In this document: one piece after another, positions 22,201 to 33,985 of the stretch
Position numbering within the stretch: position 1 is the first letter of the stretch
Layout of the letters: every line of letters begins with the position of its first letter
Source: Nymphaea colorata
Taxonomy: Eukaryota > Streptophyta > Magnoliopsida > Nymphaeales > Nymphaeaceae
Assembly (NCBI RefSeq): GCF_008831285.2
Contig: NC_045140.1
Span: 17,606,370-17,670,369 of the forward strand
DNA length: 64,000 nt
Reading direction: 5' to 3'
The notes under the pieces: model-generated
The model's database searches: none
What the model was told of the DNA's origin: nothing
Seen by the model: only the letters and a program-made list of their open reading frames with translations
Program-made: the position numbers and the translations under genes

Positions 22201-25200
22201 TCAGGTTAAAAGTTCATAGGGTTCAATGGACCTTCCTGTAGTGTTTTACACTATTGAGAAGGTGACCAGATAGCAAGTTAAGGTGAACATGGCCAAATCT
22301 CTAACATGGTAATAGTATTTATAATATATTTGAAAAACACAACAGAGAAATTTATAAAAAAAAAAAAAAATTTGTTGTAACACTAATTGCACCCCGCTTG
22401 GATCTGAATCGAAATTCAGATAGGAAAAAAAAATCAGTATTTCAAATTCAACAAAATATGGATCCATATCCCCGTCTGCAACACCAGGCCTATAGTTACA
22501 AAAGAAAAAAAAAAATATCTTGAAGACCTGAAAAAGCAAGCTTTCTCCCCTAATAAAGTGCTCCAACTTTACTTGGGGAGGCCATCCATATTTGGACCAC
22601 AATGTGCACCTTTTTGTAGGGCTCGTGCTCATATAATGATGGGTGCATGTGGGTCAGTGCAGTTTAGTTACTGACCCAGCAGACCACACTGCAATCTGCT
22701 GCTAGGCTTTACAAGTGATGCAGGTAAAGCACATGAAGGGCGTTTTAGAATCGAGATCATGTTTGCTGTAAGGTTTTAGTTTGAAACGGGGCGATAATAA
22801 ACCATGGTCATGATGAGTGGAGGAAACCCATTATCCGATATCCGACTGAAGGCCGAAGTCCCCATTCAATTTCTCTCGTCCACTTAATACATAAGGTTTG
22901 CTTTTAGTGTCTCGAGATGCAACTCTAAATCACTTATCCAATGACATAGTCTTCACATCATACATGATAAAACGCGGGGAGTTGGAGAACGAGATCGTCC
23001 AAACTCGAGAACTACAAAGTTCTCCATGCCACAAAGGTGCCCACTTTCTCTCGATTGATTAACTAATTTGACGTCAACACGACATTCTCTAATAGTTTTC
23101 TTCCATGTTCAAAAAATGGGGAAACTAATGGAAAGGTCTTTGTGACAATAAAAAAAATATTTAAGCTTTAAAAAATAATTAAACTTTTGACATTTTTTTT
23201 TATCATCCAGAGGTTGGGATATGATGACTTTTTGGGTTCATTGTTGGGAAATGGGTGATGAATGGTTTGACCATCAATGTGAAGAAACATGACTATATTG
23301 TATCTCGAATTAATCATGGAAAAGGGTTATATATATATATATATATATATATAGATCAAGGGGACATAATTTTTTGGCTAACTTCTGATAACTTTTAGAA
23401 GAACATCAAATTTTGATCATGAATGCAACAATTGGCGTTTCTAAGAGTAGGTGCACCAAACTTTAGTGTCTAAATGTAAACATTTTAAATTGGGTGGTCA
23501 TTCATAATTTCCACAAACATGGGGTGTCTTTTTAAATTTTTTCTTTCTTTTCGCAATTTATACCACAAATGTAGGCGCCAATTTGTAGAACACTAAAAAC
23601 AATTTGCCTTTGTCTTTTTAATTGGTTAACGTAGAGAATGGGTCCATTTTCTTGGGAGTCATTCATTTGAGTAGAAGTGACGTTAATCTGGACTCAGAAT
23701 GGATTTGCATCTTTCAAGACCTAGAGGGTTGGTGGATAGTAAATGGTCCACTCTCTCCTTGGATCTTGGTTCAAATCGCGCTGGTTTCTAGACTTGTGCC
23801 TTCGTGATAACTAACATTAACATGCATCGGCACATGGGTGGGCACATGCACACACACACTAGTCCAATGTAGACACATGCCATGGAATTAGTAGATACAA
23901 ATGTCTGGTGCAATTTGTAGTTGAGGGGTACTATTATTAAATTTTATATTTTAAAGTAAAACATTAAAAAAATGAAATATCAATTCTGGGTCTGATTATC
24001 CATTTATATATGTGTTATGTCTAATAGATATTAACGATTTATAAGCATATGAAATAATGGTTCAAGTACAGTTGAATGCTTGAAATGAGTTCTTCTTTTT
24101 GCACATGCACACCGGCACCGGAGGATGGGTCAGAAAGGAGGAACCTTGTCACTTTTCTCTGACAATGTTTTCTCGTGTATCCATCCACGGCGACACTGAG
24201 ACAAATGTTTCAATGGAAAAGAAGTCCATTCCCTTTTCCCTGAGATCATTAAGTTTACTGGTCTAGGAAAGTGGTGACATGTCCAATCTCATACATGGAC
24301 CCGGGCTTCATTGCTCGGGGACCGATTAGATGAACTGCACCATCTTAACCATTAGTTTCTATGTATGAATCAATATTTGATTTTCAATGTCGCACTTGGG
24401 TAATCCAAGTCCAAACCATTTTCATCTCTGTAACTTTTCCTGATTTGGATCTTAAAATTTAACGGGATGCAGTACTTGGATAAGGTTTGGTAGTTGAAAA
24501 TTCCACATCTTTAGTAAAGACTTTGATGTTAAGGTCCTTGATTTAGATCCTTGGTTTCCTGACCTCTCTCCCCACTCCATGGATGAAGGTGGGCCCTTGT
24601 TAAGACATTACCTTGGATTTAAGATTCAGGGTAATCCAAAGGCCCTCAATGAGATCAGATCAATCCAAATAAGGGACACCCAAATTTATTTATTAACATC
24701 ATTCATTCTCTAGGAATAAAACTAATAAGAATCAAAACTATAAGATACCATCGCTTTTTCCTATGAGGTTGGCACAACGATTGAGGCAAAGGCTAGTAGG
24801 TGATCAATTTCAATTTCAAACTTTTATGTAAGTTGAAATATAACAAGAATGTTACCTCAAGACATCAAAAGCAGTTCAGTAGTTGAGAAGAATAATTTTC
24901 TTAGGTGAAGAACTCAAAACCGCAGAGGTGAAGAACTCAAAAGTTATCTGCAATACAGATCATCAGCCGCTCCTTCTGCAAAAACATGATGGTCAATCAT
25001 GCTGCAAAGCTCACAATCATCTCTTGTCGAACACCGTTGATCCTAGAGATGGACGGCGGATGCTGCACGTCACAAAAGCAGGACGAGGTTGACCTCCTCA
25101 AGTTCTGCGAAAGCCAATAATTAAAAATCGCATGCTCCCTCTCTCTCTCTCTTGAATGAAAAAGCAACTCTAGCCAACCCAGCTTCATAAATATGTCTCC

Positions 25201-25253
25201 CACTGTTCTCACGCTTTAACCGTGACATCTTCATTACACACATGTGCACGCGA
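19210..25253. other. Intergenic DNA, no gene recognised
   Basis: Only short ORFs with no family resemblance (for example 87 residues at 19636-19899 and 143 residues at 21219-21650). An imperfect direct repeat (CTGTAC(C/T)TGTGTTATC and following bases, about 21338 and 21473) lies within the latter, suggesting noncoding duplication. An (AT)n microsatellite occupies 23329-23353. GATCC/GAATC-rich patches occur near 24360-24620. Confidence 0.5.
23329..23353. repeat. (AT)12 microsatellite
   Basis: An uninterrupted AT dinucleotide tract of about 25 bp in an AT-rich intergenic region. Confidence 0.9.
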
Positions 25254-25264
25254 TATATATATAA
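25254..25264 (+). promoter_or_regulatory. TATA box of the DUF761 gene
   Basis: TATATATATAA lies 68-78 bp before the ATG at 25332, a normal spacing for a short plant leader. Just upstream is a (CT)n tract at about 25136-25152. Confidence 0.55.
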
Positions 25265-25331
25265 TCTTTCTCCTGAGAAGAGGTTCATCCTGCATTGCTA
25301 TAAATTCAGGCTCAAGAAAAGCAAGAGGACG

Positions 25332-25823
25332 ATGGAGATGGAGACGGAGACAAAGATGAAGATAGGAAACGCAGAGGAAGAGCAGTGCCGCCGAGTCTGC
25401 CACCGGCAAGAGCAATATCGCCACCTTACAAGGACTGCATTGTTAGCAATGATCATTTCGCTGCTGCTGGTAGCCATCCGCCACCTCCTCTTCCTGTTGC
25501 TCCTGCAGAGGCAGCGGCCCCCGATGGCGCCGCCCATACTGTTCCTGCTGCTGCATGTCATCGTAGGTTCCATCCTCATCACCTCCATGAACACGCCGCA
25601 GATCGACCAGAAGAAGCAAAGGAAGACGAAGTCCAAGCCCGTGCCGGAAGTGCGGGAAAGGTGCAAATCCGACGAAGGCAGCGGCGACGGCGACGGCGAT
25701 GACGATCTGCAGGTGTCGGCAGAGGAGGTGAACGCGAAGGTGGAGGCGTTTATAGCGAATTTCAGGAGACAGTTGGTAATGCAGAGGAGAGTGCACTCCT
25801 TGAGGAAACAGCATGGGTTGTGA
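25332..25823 (+). CDS. Membrane-anchored DUF761-domain protein
   Basis: An intronless ORF of 163 residues from ATG at 25332 (the frame is open upstream but the earlier start is not ATG). Residues 1-34 are charged. Hydrophobic segments lie at about 35-58 (LLAMIISLLLVAIRHLLFLLL) and 68-86. A Lys-rich linker (93-112), an acidic GDGDGDDD run (118-125) and the C-terminal motif VNAKVEAFIANFRRQLVMQR at 133-152 follow. The last matches the plant DUF761 signature (VN..VE.FI..FR.Q...QR). Such small proteins are common in plants, many stress- or development-responsive, but biochemical function is unknown. Two AATAAA signals follow at 25938-25948. Membrane anchoring is inferred from hydrophobicity. Confidence 0.8.
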   Translation: MEMETETKMKIGNAEEEQCRRVCHRQEQYRHLTRTALLAMIISLLLVAIRHLLFLLLLQRQRPPMAPPILFLLLHVIVGSILITSMNTPQIDQKKQRKTKSKPVPEVRERCKSDEGSGDGDGDDDLQVSAEEVNAKVEAFIANFRRQLVMQRRVHSLRKQHGL

Positions 25824-25937
25824 TGAAAGCGTTGAACGTTTAGTTGTGGTGCTGATCTTAACATCCTTTTTCTGGTATGTATTAGAGAAGATCTGGAGCA
25901 CTTGATTTGCCTATTAATTGGACCTAACTCTCGTGTT

Positions 25938-25948
25938 AATAAAATAAA
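25938..25948 (+). terminator. Overlapping polyadenylation signals of the DUF761 gene
   Basis: AATAAAATAAA gives two overlapping AATAAA hexamers about 115 bp after the stop codon. Confidence 0.6.
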
Positions 25949-26933
25949 ATGTTTCTGCAAAGTGCATTCCATGGCGGTTTCTCTGGTATCATGAGAAGAA
26001 AAGATGAACACCACAACCAAGTTTGCAAAGGTTTAATTGGTGAATCAATGGAACTCCACAGTTAGTTTCAGGAAGAGCTCAGTGGATCTGGTAAGGCTGA
26101 GTTCTGGACTTGAGGCTTTAAGGCTTCCAAGTTGCAAGCAGCAGCCATGGTGGGTCTTTACGATATTGATCAGACTGTAGCTTGGCTAAAATCGTTAGGC
26201 AAGACAGAGTTTAGACGAAGTGAGCAACTCCCTTACGATTTACGAGCCTTACTGGGAAGCAAAATCCATATTGAAAATTTCGAAGGCCATTTTCAAGTAG
26301 ACTACATATTATATTAAGGCAATACTCCCCATGAAAAAGAGTTGATAATTATGCAATATAAAATTCGTTCTCCTTATGTGTGCTTGAGAGAGAGAGAGAG
26401 AGCATACTTGTTATGAAGGTGGGACTATTCTGCAAGGTGAAATTACCCACTGCTAAAAGGATCTATCTTAAGTCATATGGGTATGTGAGATCTTGGGTAT
26501 GGCTACACGGTTCATGGGGTCAAGTTGGGTAGTGTTGTATTTTATAAATTAAAAATGTATATTATTATATATCTAATATATATATTTACATATACACTCT
26601 ACCATACCTTGTATTGTATCCAAATTTTCTAAGATTGTTGCACCTAGCATCCACTTTATGTATCCGTACTCGAACCCATAGTCATATTCATGTGACTTAG
26701 ACTTTATCAAAGAATGCACTCGACAAACATCACCTCATACATGAATATACTAAGACATTTTACAAATCTGAACAATATTTCAGTGTCAAACCTCAAAAAG
26801 TCTTTTTTGCTTGACAAAACATTTTTTATCTAACGCACCATCACACAAACATCTGAGACCCACATGCTGAATTTGAAATTATTCCTTCCTCTTCACAATG
26901 ATCGACTACACAAGCAGAGTGGAGGGTTCTGAG

Positions 26934-26970
<37 letters not shown>

Positions 26971-29900
26971 ATGTGTTTAATAATACTAATTTGCTACAAG
27001 TCAAATCATTCTTTAGATTGCAGAATAAGTATTTGTGATAATTTACTTTAAAGAGTTCGCTTTTGTTCCTAACCCAACTTGGGTAGGAGATACCTGCCTC
27101 TCTTTTGCACCGGATCAACGACACTCCTCCTTGACAGCCAGAAGGCAGTGAGTTGGACTCAGTAAAGAAATTCAAATACGATGCTATTTTGAATCTGATC
27201 ATGGATTTGGTATGCATTTCTATAATTGAATTGGAATTTGAGTCCCACCCATTTGGGATTGAGATCCAATGAAGATCTTACTCTGTCACATATAAAGTTC
27301 TCCAGTCGGATCTGAACTTGGATTCAAAAAATAGCGTTTCAAATGGGATGTGATTGCATTGGGCCTCATTGAATCAAATTCGGTGAAGAATGGATCTAAC
27401 TGTGCTTGCTGTTGCAAATTGGGTTCGATTTTGTTCTGTATCGGCCGGTAGGTGGTGGAACTCCCACTTTGTTCTGTCTCTCTGTCAGCGTCCGGGAATT
27501 GCTGGTTGCCCAGGAATCCGGCAGTCAGCCAGCAACAGCCAAAACATCCATGAAATCCTCCCTCAACTCCCACCAGTCCGCAGCCTTCCAGGATTCCCGT
27601 GATTGGACTGAAAGTCACGTGAAGAGTTTGACCGTGTGTTGGGTTGCAGTTTCCCCTTGAAGCCACTGATCAGAAGCGAGCATCCCCTTCAATTCCCCCA
27701 CTCAATTTCAACCTGAATTGGCTTTGTTCAAGTATTCAACGAATCCCCATGAGCCCCCCCTTCACAGGCTCGTCGTCGTCCTCATCATCCGGTCTCTGCC
27801 CACCTGCACCATCATCAAAATACTGTAATCTTGTCGTGAATCTCTTAACTGCTGAGAAATTTGGGTATCTTCAAGATATTTTGAAAATATCATAATTTGT
27901 ATTGCAACAATAGCAACCGAAACAGTTTTTTTTTTTCCTTTCTATATTATTTATGATTTTGATGGTGTTTTTGTTTTACATTGACAAAAACACCAACTTT
28001 TCCAAGGGAAATCATTTTGCAGAGATAAACGAGGAAGAAAGTTGTGAAAGCTAAAAGATCAGTGATTAATTGGTGCCTATTTGGTGGAAGCAGAGCTTAA
28101 TGTCAACTTTAGGGTTTTGAAATCTTGAATTTTTGGTTAAGACGTTGGATTTTAAGATCTTTCTTTTCTTACTAATTCTTCCCCTCGTTGTTGGTCTTTC
28201 CTAATGCTTCTTTACCTTCTCGTCGAGCACTCCCAGGGAAGCGACACAAAAGTCAATCTTGAGGTGCTGATCTTACAGGATTAGTATCTCATTGAGTTGC
28301 TCTTAAATGGTGCTTCTCTACTAGGACTGCAATTTGATTGAATAGGATACAGCAAAATGTAGTCCTCGACTGCACTAGAAAATGACAAACTCTTCAAACC
28401 AGATCTGAACCAAGTGCACCTCCACAACCAAACAGCACATTCAAGGAGTCCCAATTTCAAATCCCGTGGTCATTGTATATGGTGGTAAGCGCATAAGAAT
28501 GCACCTTAGATCCAGCTAACCCTGAAGCAAGCCAAAACCTTCAAAGTAAAAAGATATTGTCTTTGATCGTTTAGGCCGTACGCAATTTTTCTAAGTAAAC
28601 ATTTTTGAAAAAAGAAAGCGTACGATGGCGCTAAAAAGTGACTTACAATTAGAATCTGCAGGCCTATGCCAATAGGAAGCAAGGATATAAGGGTAGGCTT
28701 GCACGAAAACGGCATTCTGCTGCTCGCAATGTTGAATGAAAAGAGACTGCATTGTAATGGGAGAATGACAGAAAATCTCATTAATCCAACAAAGATCGCG
28801 GGAAATTTTCACCCAGTTACATACGCGTTACTGTATTATAGACAGATGCAGAATCTGGCATCTACGTATCCAAGAAATGTGCAGCAACTGAACCTGAAGT
28901 CGGAAGAACTTCATAGTAAAGCATTCAGAGGTATGGTTGAAAGGAAAAGGGAAGCATACATCGGCGAATAGTAGAAACTGGAGTTCCAAGCAAGGCGCTG
29001 CGAATAGCAAATTTCTTTATTGGCGTCTAAATAAGTTTTGAGAGAGCAACAGTTTAAACCAGAAAAAGGAGCAAGGCCTGAGCCAACTGGTTTCTTAATT
29101 ACCCCGTAAAATGCGAAAGAGACTAACTGGCTTTCTTTCAGTGTCTTCTGATATGCTTTTTTGATAAGCCAGTTACCGTTTCATGGTTAAAGAAGCATGC
29201 GTTCAGTGGAGAAAACTTCCACAAAAGCGACCCAGGAGAATAGACCCCTGAACTGAACGGGCTTCATATGCCCTTATTTTACCATCTGTTATACTAACAC
29301 GATGGGATTAACGCAACATCCACCGATTGATACAAGAGAATTTTCATACAAGATCTTCCATTCTACCTTGTGTTTCATCCATTTGTATAATAATCACATA
29401 TTCAGAAGAACAGCACACCAAAGTGTTATGTTAAGTGGAAAACTTCCGAACTTAAGTTGCACGGATTATTGAACTTATCCAACCAAGAAATTATCGGTAA
29501 CTCTTGTAACAGAATAAGAAGACTGAACCAAGTATTGTACTTCATCTTATAAAAGCTTGCCAAAAATTCCGAAGAAAAAAAGACAATCCACAAAATGTGA
29601 ATTTTTCTACAAACCAAATTTTTGACACTTTAATGTATAAATCTAGAATATCGTCACATTAAGGATAGAACACAATGGCCACTAGAAGTCGCCAGCAAAA
29701 TGACAATGTACCACATGCTGAAAGGGCCACAGAATTTTTCAGCATGTGCACCCTCTTTCGAGGGCATGTGCTATGTCCAAAAAATCAGCTGAAAGTGCAG
29801 TTTTCATTAGAAAAATTACAAAACTTTTGGTTTTATATGTAACTTGTACAATCCAATTTGAAGGCCCATGAACAATTTCTGCTGCAAAAAAGAATTCGGC

Positions 29901-32170
29901 AAATGGATATGATGTGAGAATGCTGGGGTGCAACATGGTAAATCAAATTTTTAGAGGAGAATGAACCCTATGAAATGCAGTGAAAAGATCAGAACAGCTC
30001 AAGCCAACAACTTGCCAATACATTCTACTCACAACAATTATCTTTAACACATAGAGAGGTCCAACCCTTCTCGAGGAGCCAGGGAATGCTAGAACAGGCA
30101 GGATAGAATACGCATATCGCATATACTGCAACAGAATCAAAATACAGAACATAGACTACATGAACACTGATTTTGACCAATGATTAGTCAACCCTTTTAT
30201 ACTGTCCTCACAAACAAGCTACCTTCCATTGTTTTTCCTACCATATAGCCTCATGAGTTGCAGCAAAGGGACTTTATTACTTTGCATTCAAAAATGCATG
30301 GAAATATGTTAAAATGTTCCACAGAGGATTGTGCTTTCTATAACCAGTTAAATAAATCTTATATTCACATAAATTTGAGGTAATAAGAAAAAATGAGAAA
30401 TGCATCAGTTTTCTTTTTTAATTTCAAAAATAAAATTTTCCGTTTATGACTTCATTTGCTTGTACAGGATGACCAATCCTGCCATGGTTTCAGGCAGCTC
30501 TCACCTTTTCCTGATGAAGTTCACAGTTGTCCTCTAAGCATAATAAGAAAAAAAAATCCCAACAGATCACTCTATTATTTCATGCATTAAGAGCTGCTTT
30601 CCGGGAATGGAACACTATTTCTGTGAGGATTTCATTTATTTATCCTACAATTTGTACACAACTTCAAACAAGAGCCTAGAAAAAAAAACAAATTTAAAAG
30701 GGATTGTGCTTCCCTTACTCGACTCGCCATGCTTATCCATTCATCAACACTTTCTACTATTTCTTTTTTGTCCTATTAAGTCAGAAGACTCAGAACCAAT
30801 AACCTTTTTATGCCTGGTAATTTTTATGCTACGCAGAATCTGAGGTTCTGAGCAACTTTTGTTCATCAGGCTTTCTTCCTAACCACATTCCGTAGTTTAT
30901 GAGCCAACAAAACAAGCTTCCCTAATCCCCTGCAGTGTCTCCTAAATTCCTAATCCGCTAATCTCCCTTTAGAGTCAAGTCCGTAACAAAATGTTTATGC
31001 AGTCAAAAATTTGATCTTATAATGAATAACGCATCAATTGAGGGGAACAAGAATTTAATAAAGTTAACAGAAAAAAAGGAACTCCGTGTCAATGATCCAA
31101 TATGCATATCCCTTTGTCTCGAAGTTCTTTGCTTACAGTACTGCAGTGTATATATGCTCCGAGCAGCATGTTCATAGTTTCAATATCTAGTCATTTTCAG
31201 TGACAGCATGGCACAAATACACATGCCGAGTGTTCTTTTCCTCACAAGATCTTTCATGATCAACCATCCATGCAGCCATGCATGCAACAGTTGCCAGTAG
31301 CATGTCCTTGTAATAACCACCAAGTCCTGCCCGAGCTAGACAGAGACAGCTCTTTGCTTAAATAGCCTGAGCAGATACTAGACGAAAAATGAACCTTAAA
31401 ACGTATAAACCAGTAAGCATTTTGTGCATGGTCAAAGTGCAGAATGCTTTAACGGTTTAACCACAAAAAATTTACCAAATAACCATGTGGCATCAACCAA
31501 AATCTCTGAATCTCATTAGGCAGACAATTAGACTATCCTTTCAGCTGATGCCACACATATTTGGTTTAATACAAAACTCATTCACATCCAAAATGAAACT
31601 CTGGTCAACCTTTGGAAAATGATAACCTGATCATGTTAAAACTGGAAAGGGGATAGCTATAACTCCTCTCTCTTGTGTATAATTCTACTCAATGGTTCAA
31701 GTTCAAACTGAATTCAAACATTTAACTAGTCATTACTCAAATGGATAATAAAACAAAATGGAAAAGCATAGGCCATCCAATGCCAGGTAAGACAATATAT
31801 CTCACAGGAAAATAACTGGACAGGATCTGCATAATGTTCTGCGTGAAGGATAGAATGAACAAATAACAAATAGCCAGCTTAAGAGTAATAATGGAAGACT
31901 AAACAGCCCAAGAAAATTATTCTGACAACCACCCACTGTGAGATTTCTTTGTCACGGACCCCAAGAAACTCATGAAAATTAAAAAGGTTCATAATCTTAC
32001 AAAGGAAAGTAATTTGATACAAAATACATTAATTCCAGGAGAATGGAGCGCATCTTGAAGATTACACAAAAATCTAAAACATACCATGATACAACATGAT
32101 GCTGAAGTGAAGGGCAGAGGAACTCATTTCCCGAGGATGATCGTCAGTTTCTTCACTTGCTTGAGTAAGT
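25949..32170. other. Intergenic DNA, no gene recognised
   Basis: No convincing gene. A 56-residue open frame from ATG at about 26147 (MVGLYDIDQT start) and a minus-strand stretch at about 28590-28980 (73-residue ORF ending before a GTAAGT donor) are the most protein-like pieces but match no family I know. (GA)n at 26386-26402 and (TC)16 at 26937-26969 are present. Repeat-like GGATC/GAATC-rich DNA occurs at 27170-27400. The end of this stretch is probably the 3' region of the minus-strand receptor gene. Confidence 0.45.
26937..26969. repeat. (TC)16 microsatellite
   Basis: An uninterrupted 33-bp TC dinucleotide tract in intergenic DNA. Confidence 0.95.
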
Positions 32171-33985
32171 TCATTCAAGGCGGTCCTCATCTTCCTTGTT
32201 TACTACCATAGGAAACTCATCAAAATGCTCAGAGAAATCATACGACTCGCCAATGTTCTTGAGCAACTGATAGACTTGATACATGGACGCTCTCTCTTTT
32301 GGTCTTGGTGACACACAAGCAAATGCTATCCTAAGGAACTGCAAGATCTCTTCATCGTTACCTTTGTCGCACAGACACTTATCAATGGCGTCCTTAAGGT
32401 GGCCGGCAGCGGAAAGGTGGTTCACCCAATCAACCAAGTTCCCTTTGAATCCTTCATCTGCATTTGACACATCCAGGGGCTTCTGCCCTGTCACCAGTTC
32501 CAACAGCAGTACTCCGAACCCATACACATCCCCTTTAAATGAAGCAACCAATGTGCTCGAATACTCAGGCGCTATATACCCAAAATCGCCAAAATTGCCA
32601 TCGATGAACGTACTAAGGTTATTATCAGAAGAACCTAGCAATCTGGCGAGTCCGAAATCCATGATCCGCGCTTCATAGTCCTCGTTTAAGAGCACAGTTG
32701 TAGCACTGATGTTCTGGTGAATGAATGCTGGTTGGCAGCCATGATGAAGCCAAGCAAGCCCCCTCGCTGCCCCGATGCCAATCTTCAACCTCGTAGCCCA
32801 ATCGACCTCACTCGGCCGCATAGGGCCATTCCCATGCAGCAGAGACCACATTGTCCCGTTGGCCATGTGTTTGTACACCAAAAGCCTCTCTTCCTCAACG
32901 ATGCAGTAGCCCAACAATGGCACCAAATTGGGGTGCCTGAGCTGACCAAGCCTAGCCATCTCAGCCCGGAATTGCTTCTCCGACAATCGGCAATTCGGAA
33001 GACGTTTGATTGCCAATGCCGACCCATCATACAGCAACGCCCGATAGGTGGTACCGGTTCGATTCGACAAGATGATATTTTCGGGATCGAAATTGTTGGT
33101 GGCCGCCATTAAATCCGCCAATTTGATCTTGACGATGGGCTTCTGAAACATGAAAACATGGACCAATTTGTGTGCTCTCAATCGATCCACCCATCCGTCG
33201 CCACTGCCGTCGACCTCACCGTGACCTCCCTTCCTGCCGCCGAAGTACCACCAACGGATGAAGAAGCCGAACAGCAGCGAGACGAAGGCGCCGAAGACTC
33301 CAGCGGCGATGATGATGATCATGCTAGTTCTTCCCAGCCCCCCGCATTTCGATCCGAGCGGGTCGCCGCAGAGCTTGCTGTTGCCGCTAAACCAAGACGA
33401 ATCGAATCCGGCAAAGGTCGAGGGGATCGAGCCAGAGAGCATGTTATTCGCGACAGAGAACTTCTTCAGCCGGTTGAGTTGGGATAATTGGCTGGGGATG
33501 GAGCCCGTGAGCTGGTTGTCGCTGAGCATGAGGGCGTTGAGGAAGTGGCAGTCGGCGAGCTCCGGCGGGATGGGGCCGGAGAAGCGGTTATTGGATAGGT
33601 CGAGGGTGACAAGGTAGGGAAGCCACTTGCAGACGCCGGCTGGTATGGCGCCAGAGAACTGGTTGTTGGAGAGGTCAAGGGATGTCATGCTAGAGCAGTA
33701 TTGAAGAGAGTCCGGTATGCTGCCGGAGAGCTTCATACCGGAGAGGCGAAGCTCGAGGACCCGATTCTCGCGACTGTTCCAGCACCCGACTCCGTTAAAG
33801 TTGCAGATAAATCCGACCGACGAGTTGGCGAAAGTCCAGCTGTTCAGGTTCCCGTCAGGATCCGATAGCGCTTGACTAAGCCCCTTGAGGCAGCGGACAT
33901 CATCCTCTGCGCTGAATACATGAAGGAGCATAGGCGAGGCAAGGAGAAAGACGAGAGATACACGGAAAATTAGGGTATTTTCCAT
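32171..33985 (-). CDS. BIR2: BIR2-like LRR receptor pseudokinase
   Basis: A 604-residue intronless ORF. Signal peptide 1-26; LRR N-terminal cap at 28-70 (CNFNGVGCW); about five leucine-rich repeats at 74-200 (LDLSNN.FSG.IP pattern); transmembrane helix 221-245; juxtamembrane stretch; kinase-like domain about 300-580. The order and wording (SLQYCSSM, GIGAARGLAWLHHGC, FIHQNIS, DVYGFGVLLLELVTG) match BIR2 of Arabidopsis, a pseudokinase that holds the co-receptor BAK1 away from immune receptors at the plasma membrane. The Gly-rich loop is lost (SNRTGTTYRA, 307-316) and HRD is HQN (423-425), while the ATP-site Lys (K327), DFG (443-445) and APE (472-474) remain. Intactness and these substitutions indicate a functional pseudokinase rather than a pseudogene. 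BIR3/BIR4 are the alternative assignments. Confidence 0.9.
   Translation of the reverse strand: MENTLIFRVSLVFLLASPMLLHVFSAEDDVRCLKGLSQALSDPDGNLNSWTFANSSVGFICNFNGVGCWNSRENRVLELRLSGMKLSGSIPDSLQYCSSMTSLDLSNNQFSGAIPAGVCKWLPYLVTLDLSNNRFSGPIPPELADCHFLNALMLSDNQLTGSIPSQLSQLNRLKKFSVANNMLSGSIPSTFAGFDSSWFSGNSKLCGDPLGSKCGGLGRTSMIIIIAAGVFGAFVSLLFGFFIRWWYFGGRKGGHGEVDGSGDGWVDRLRAHKLVHVFMFQKPIVKIKLADLMAATNNFDPENIILSNRTGTTYRALLYDGSALAIKRLPNCRLSEKQFRAEMARLGQLRHPNLVPLLGYCIVEEERLLVYKHMANGTMWSLLHGNGPMRPSEVDWATRLKIGIGAARGLAWLHHGCQPAFIHQNISATTVLLNEDYEARIMDFGLARLLGSSDNNLSTFIDGNFGDFGYIAPEYSSTLVASFKGDVYGFGVLLLELVTGQKPLDVSNADEGFKGNLVDWVNHLSAAGHLKDAIDKCLCDKGNDEEILQFLRIAFACVSPRPKERASMYQVYQLLKNIGESYDFSEHFDEFPMVVNKEDEDRLE

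Noticed and set aside
23760..23800. GGTTCAAATCG motif resembling a tRNA T-arm
   Set aside because: No acceptor, D-arm or anticodon pairing can be built around it.
24296..24322. GGACCCGGGCTTCATTGCTC resembles mature miR166
   Set aside because: It has several differences from the mature sequence and no paired star sequence lies within the surrounding 200 bp, so no precursor hairpin forms.
25298..26020. 240-residue minus-strand open frame
   Set aside because: It is the antisense shadow of the DUF761 gene; its Ser/Arg/Cys-rich composition follows from that gene's codon use.
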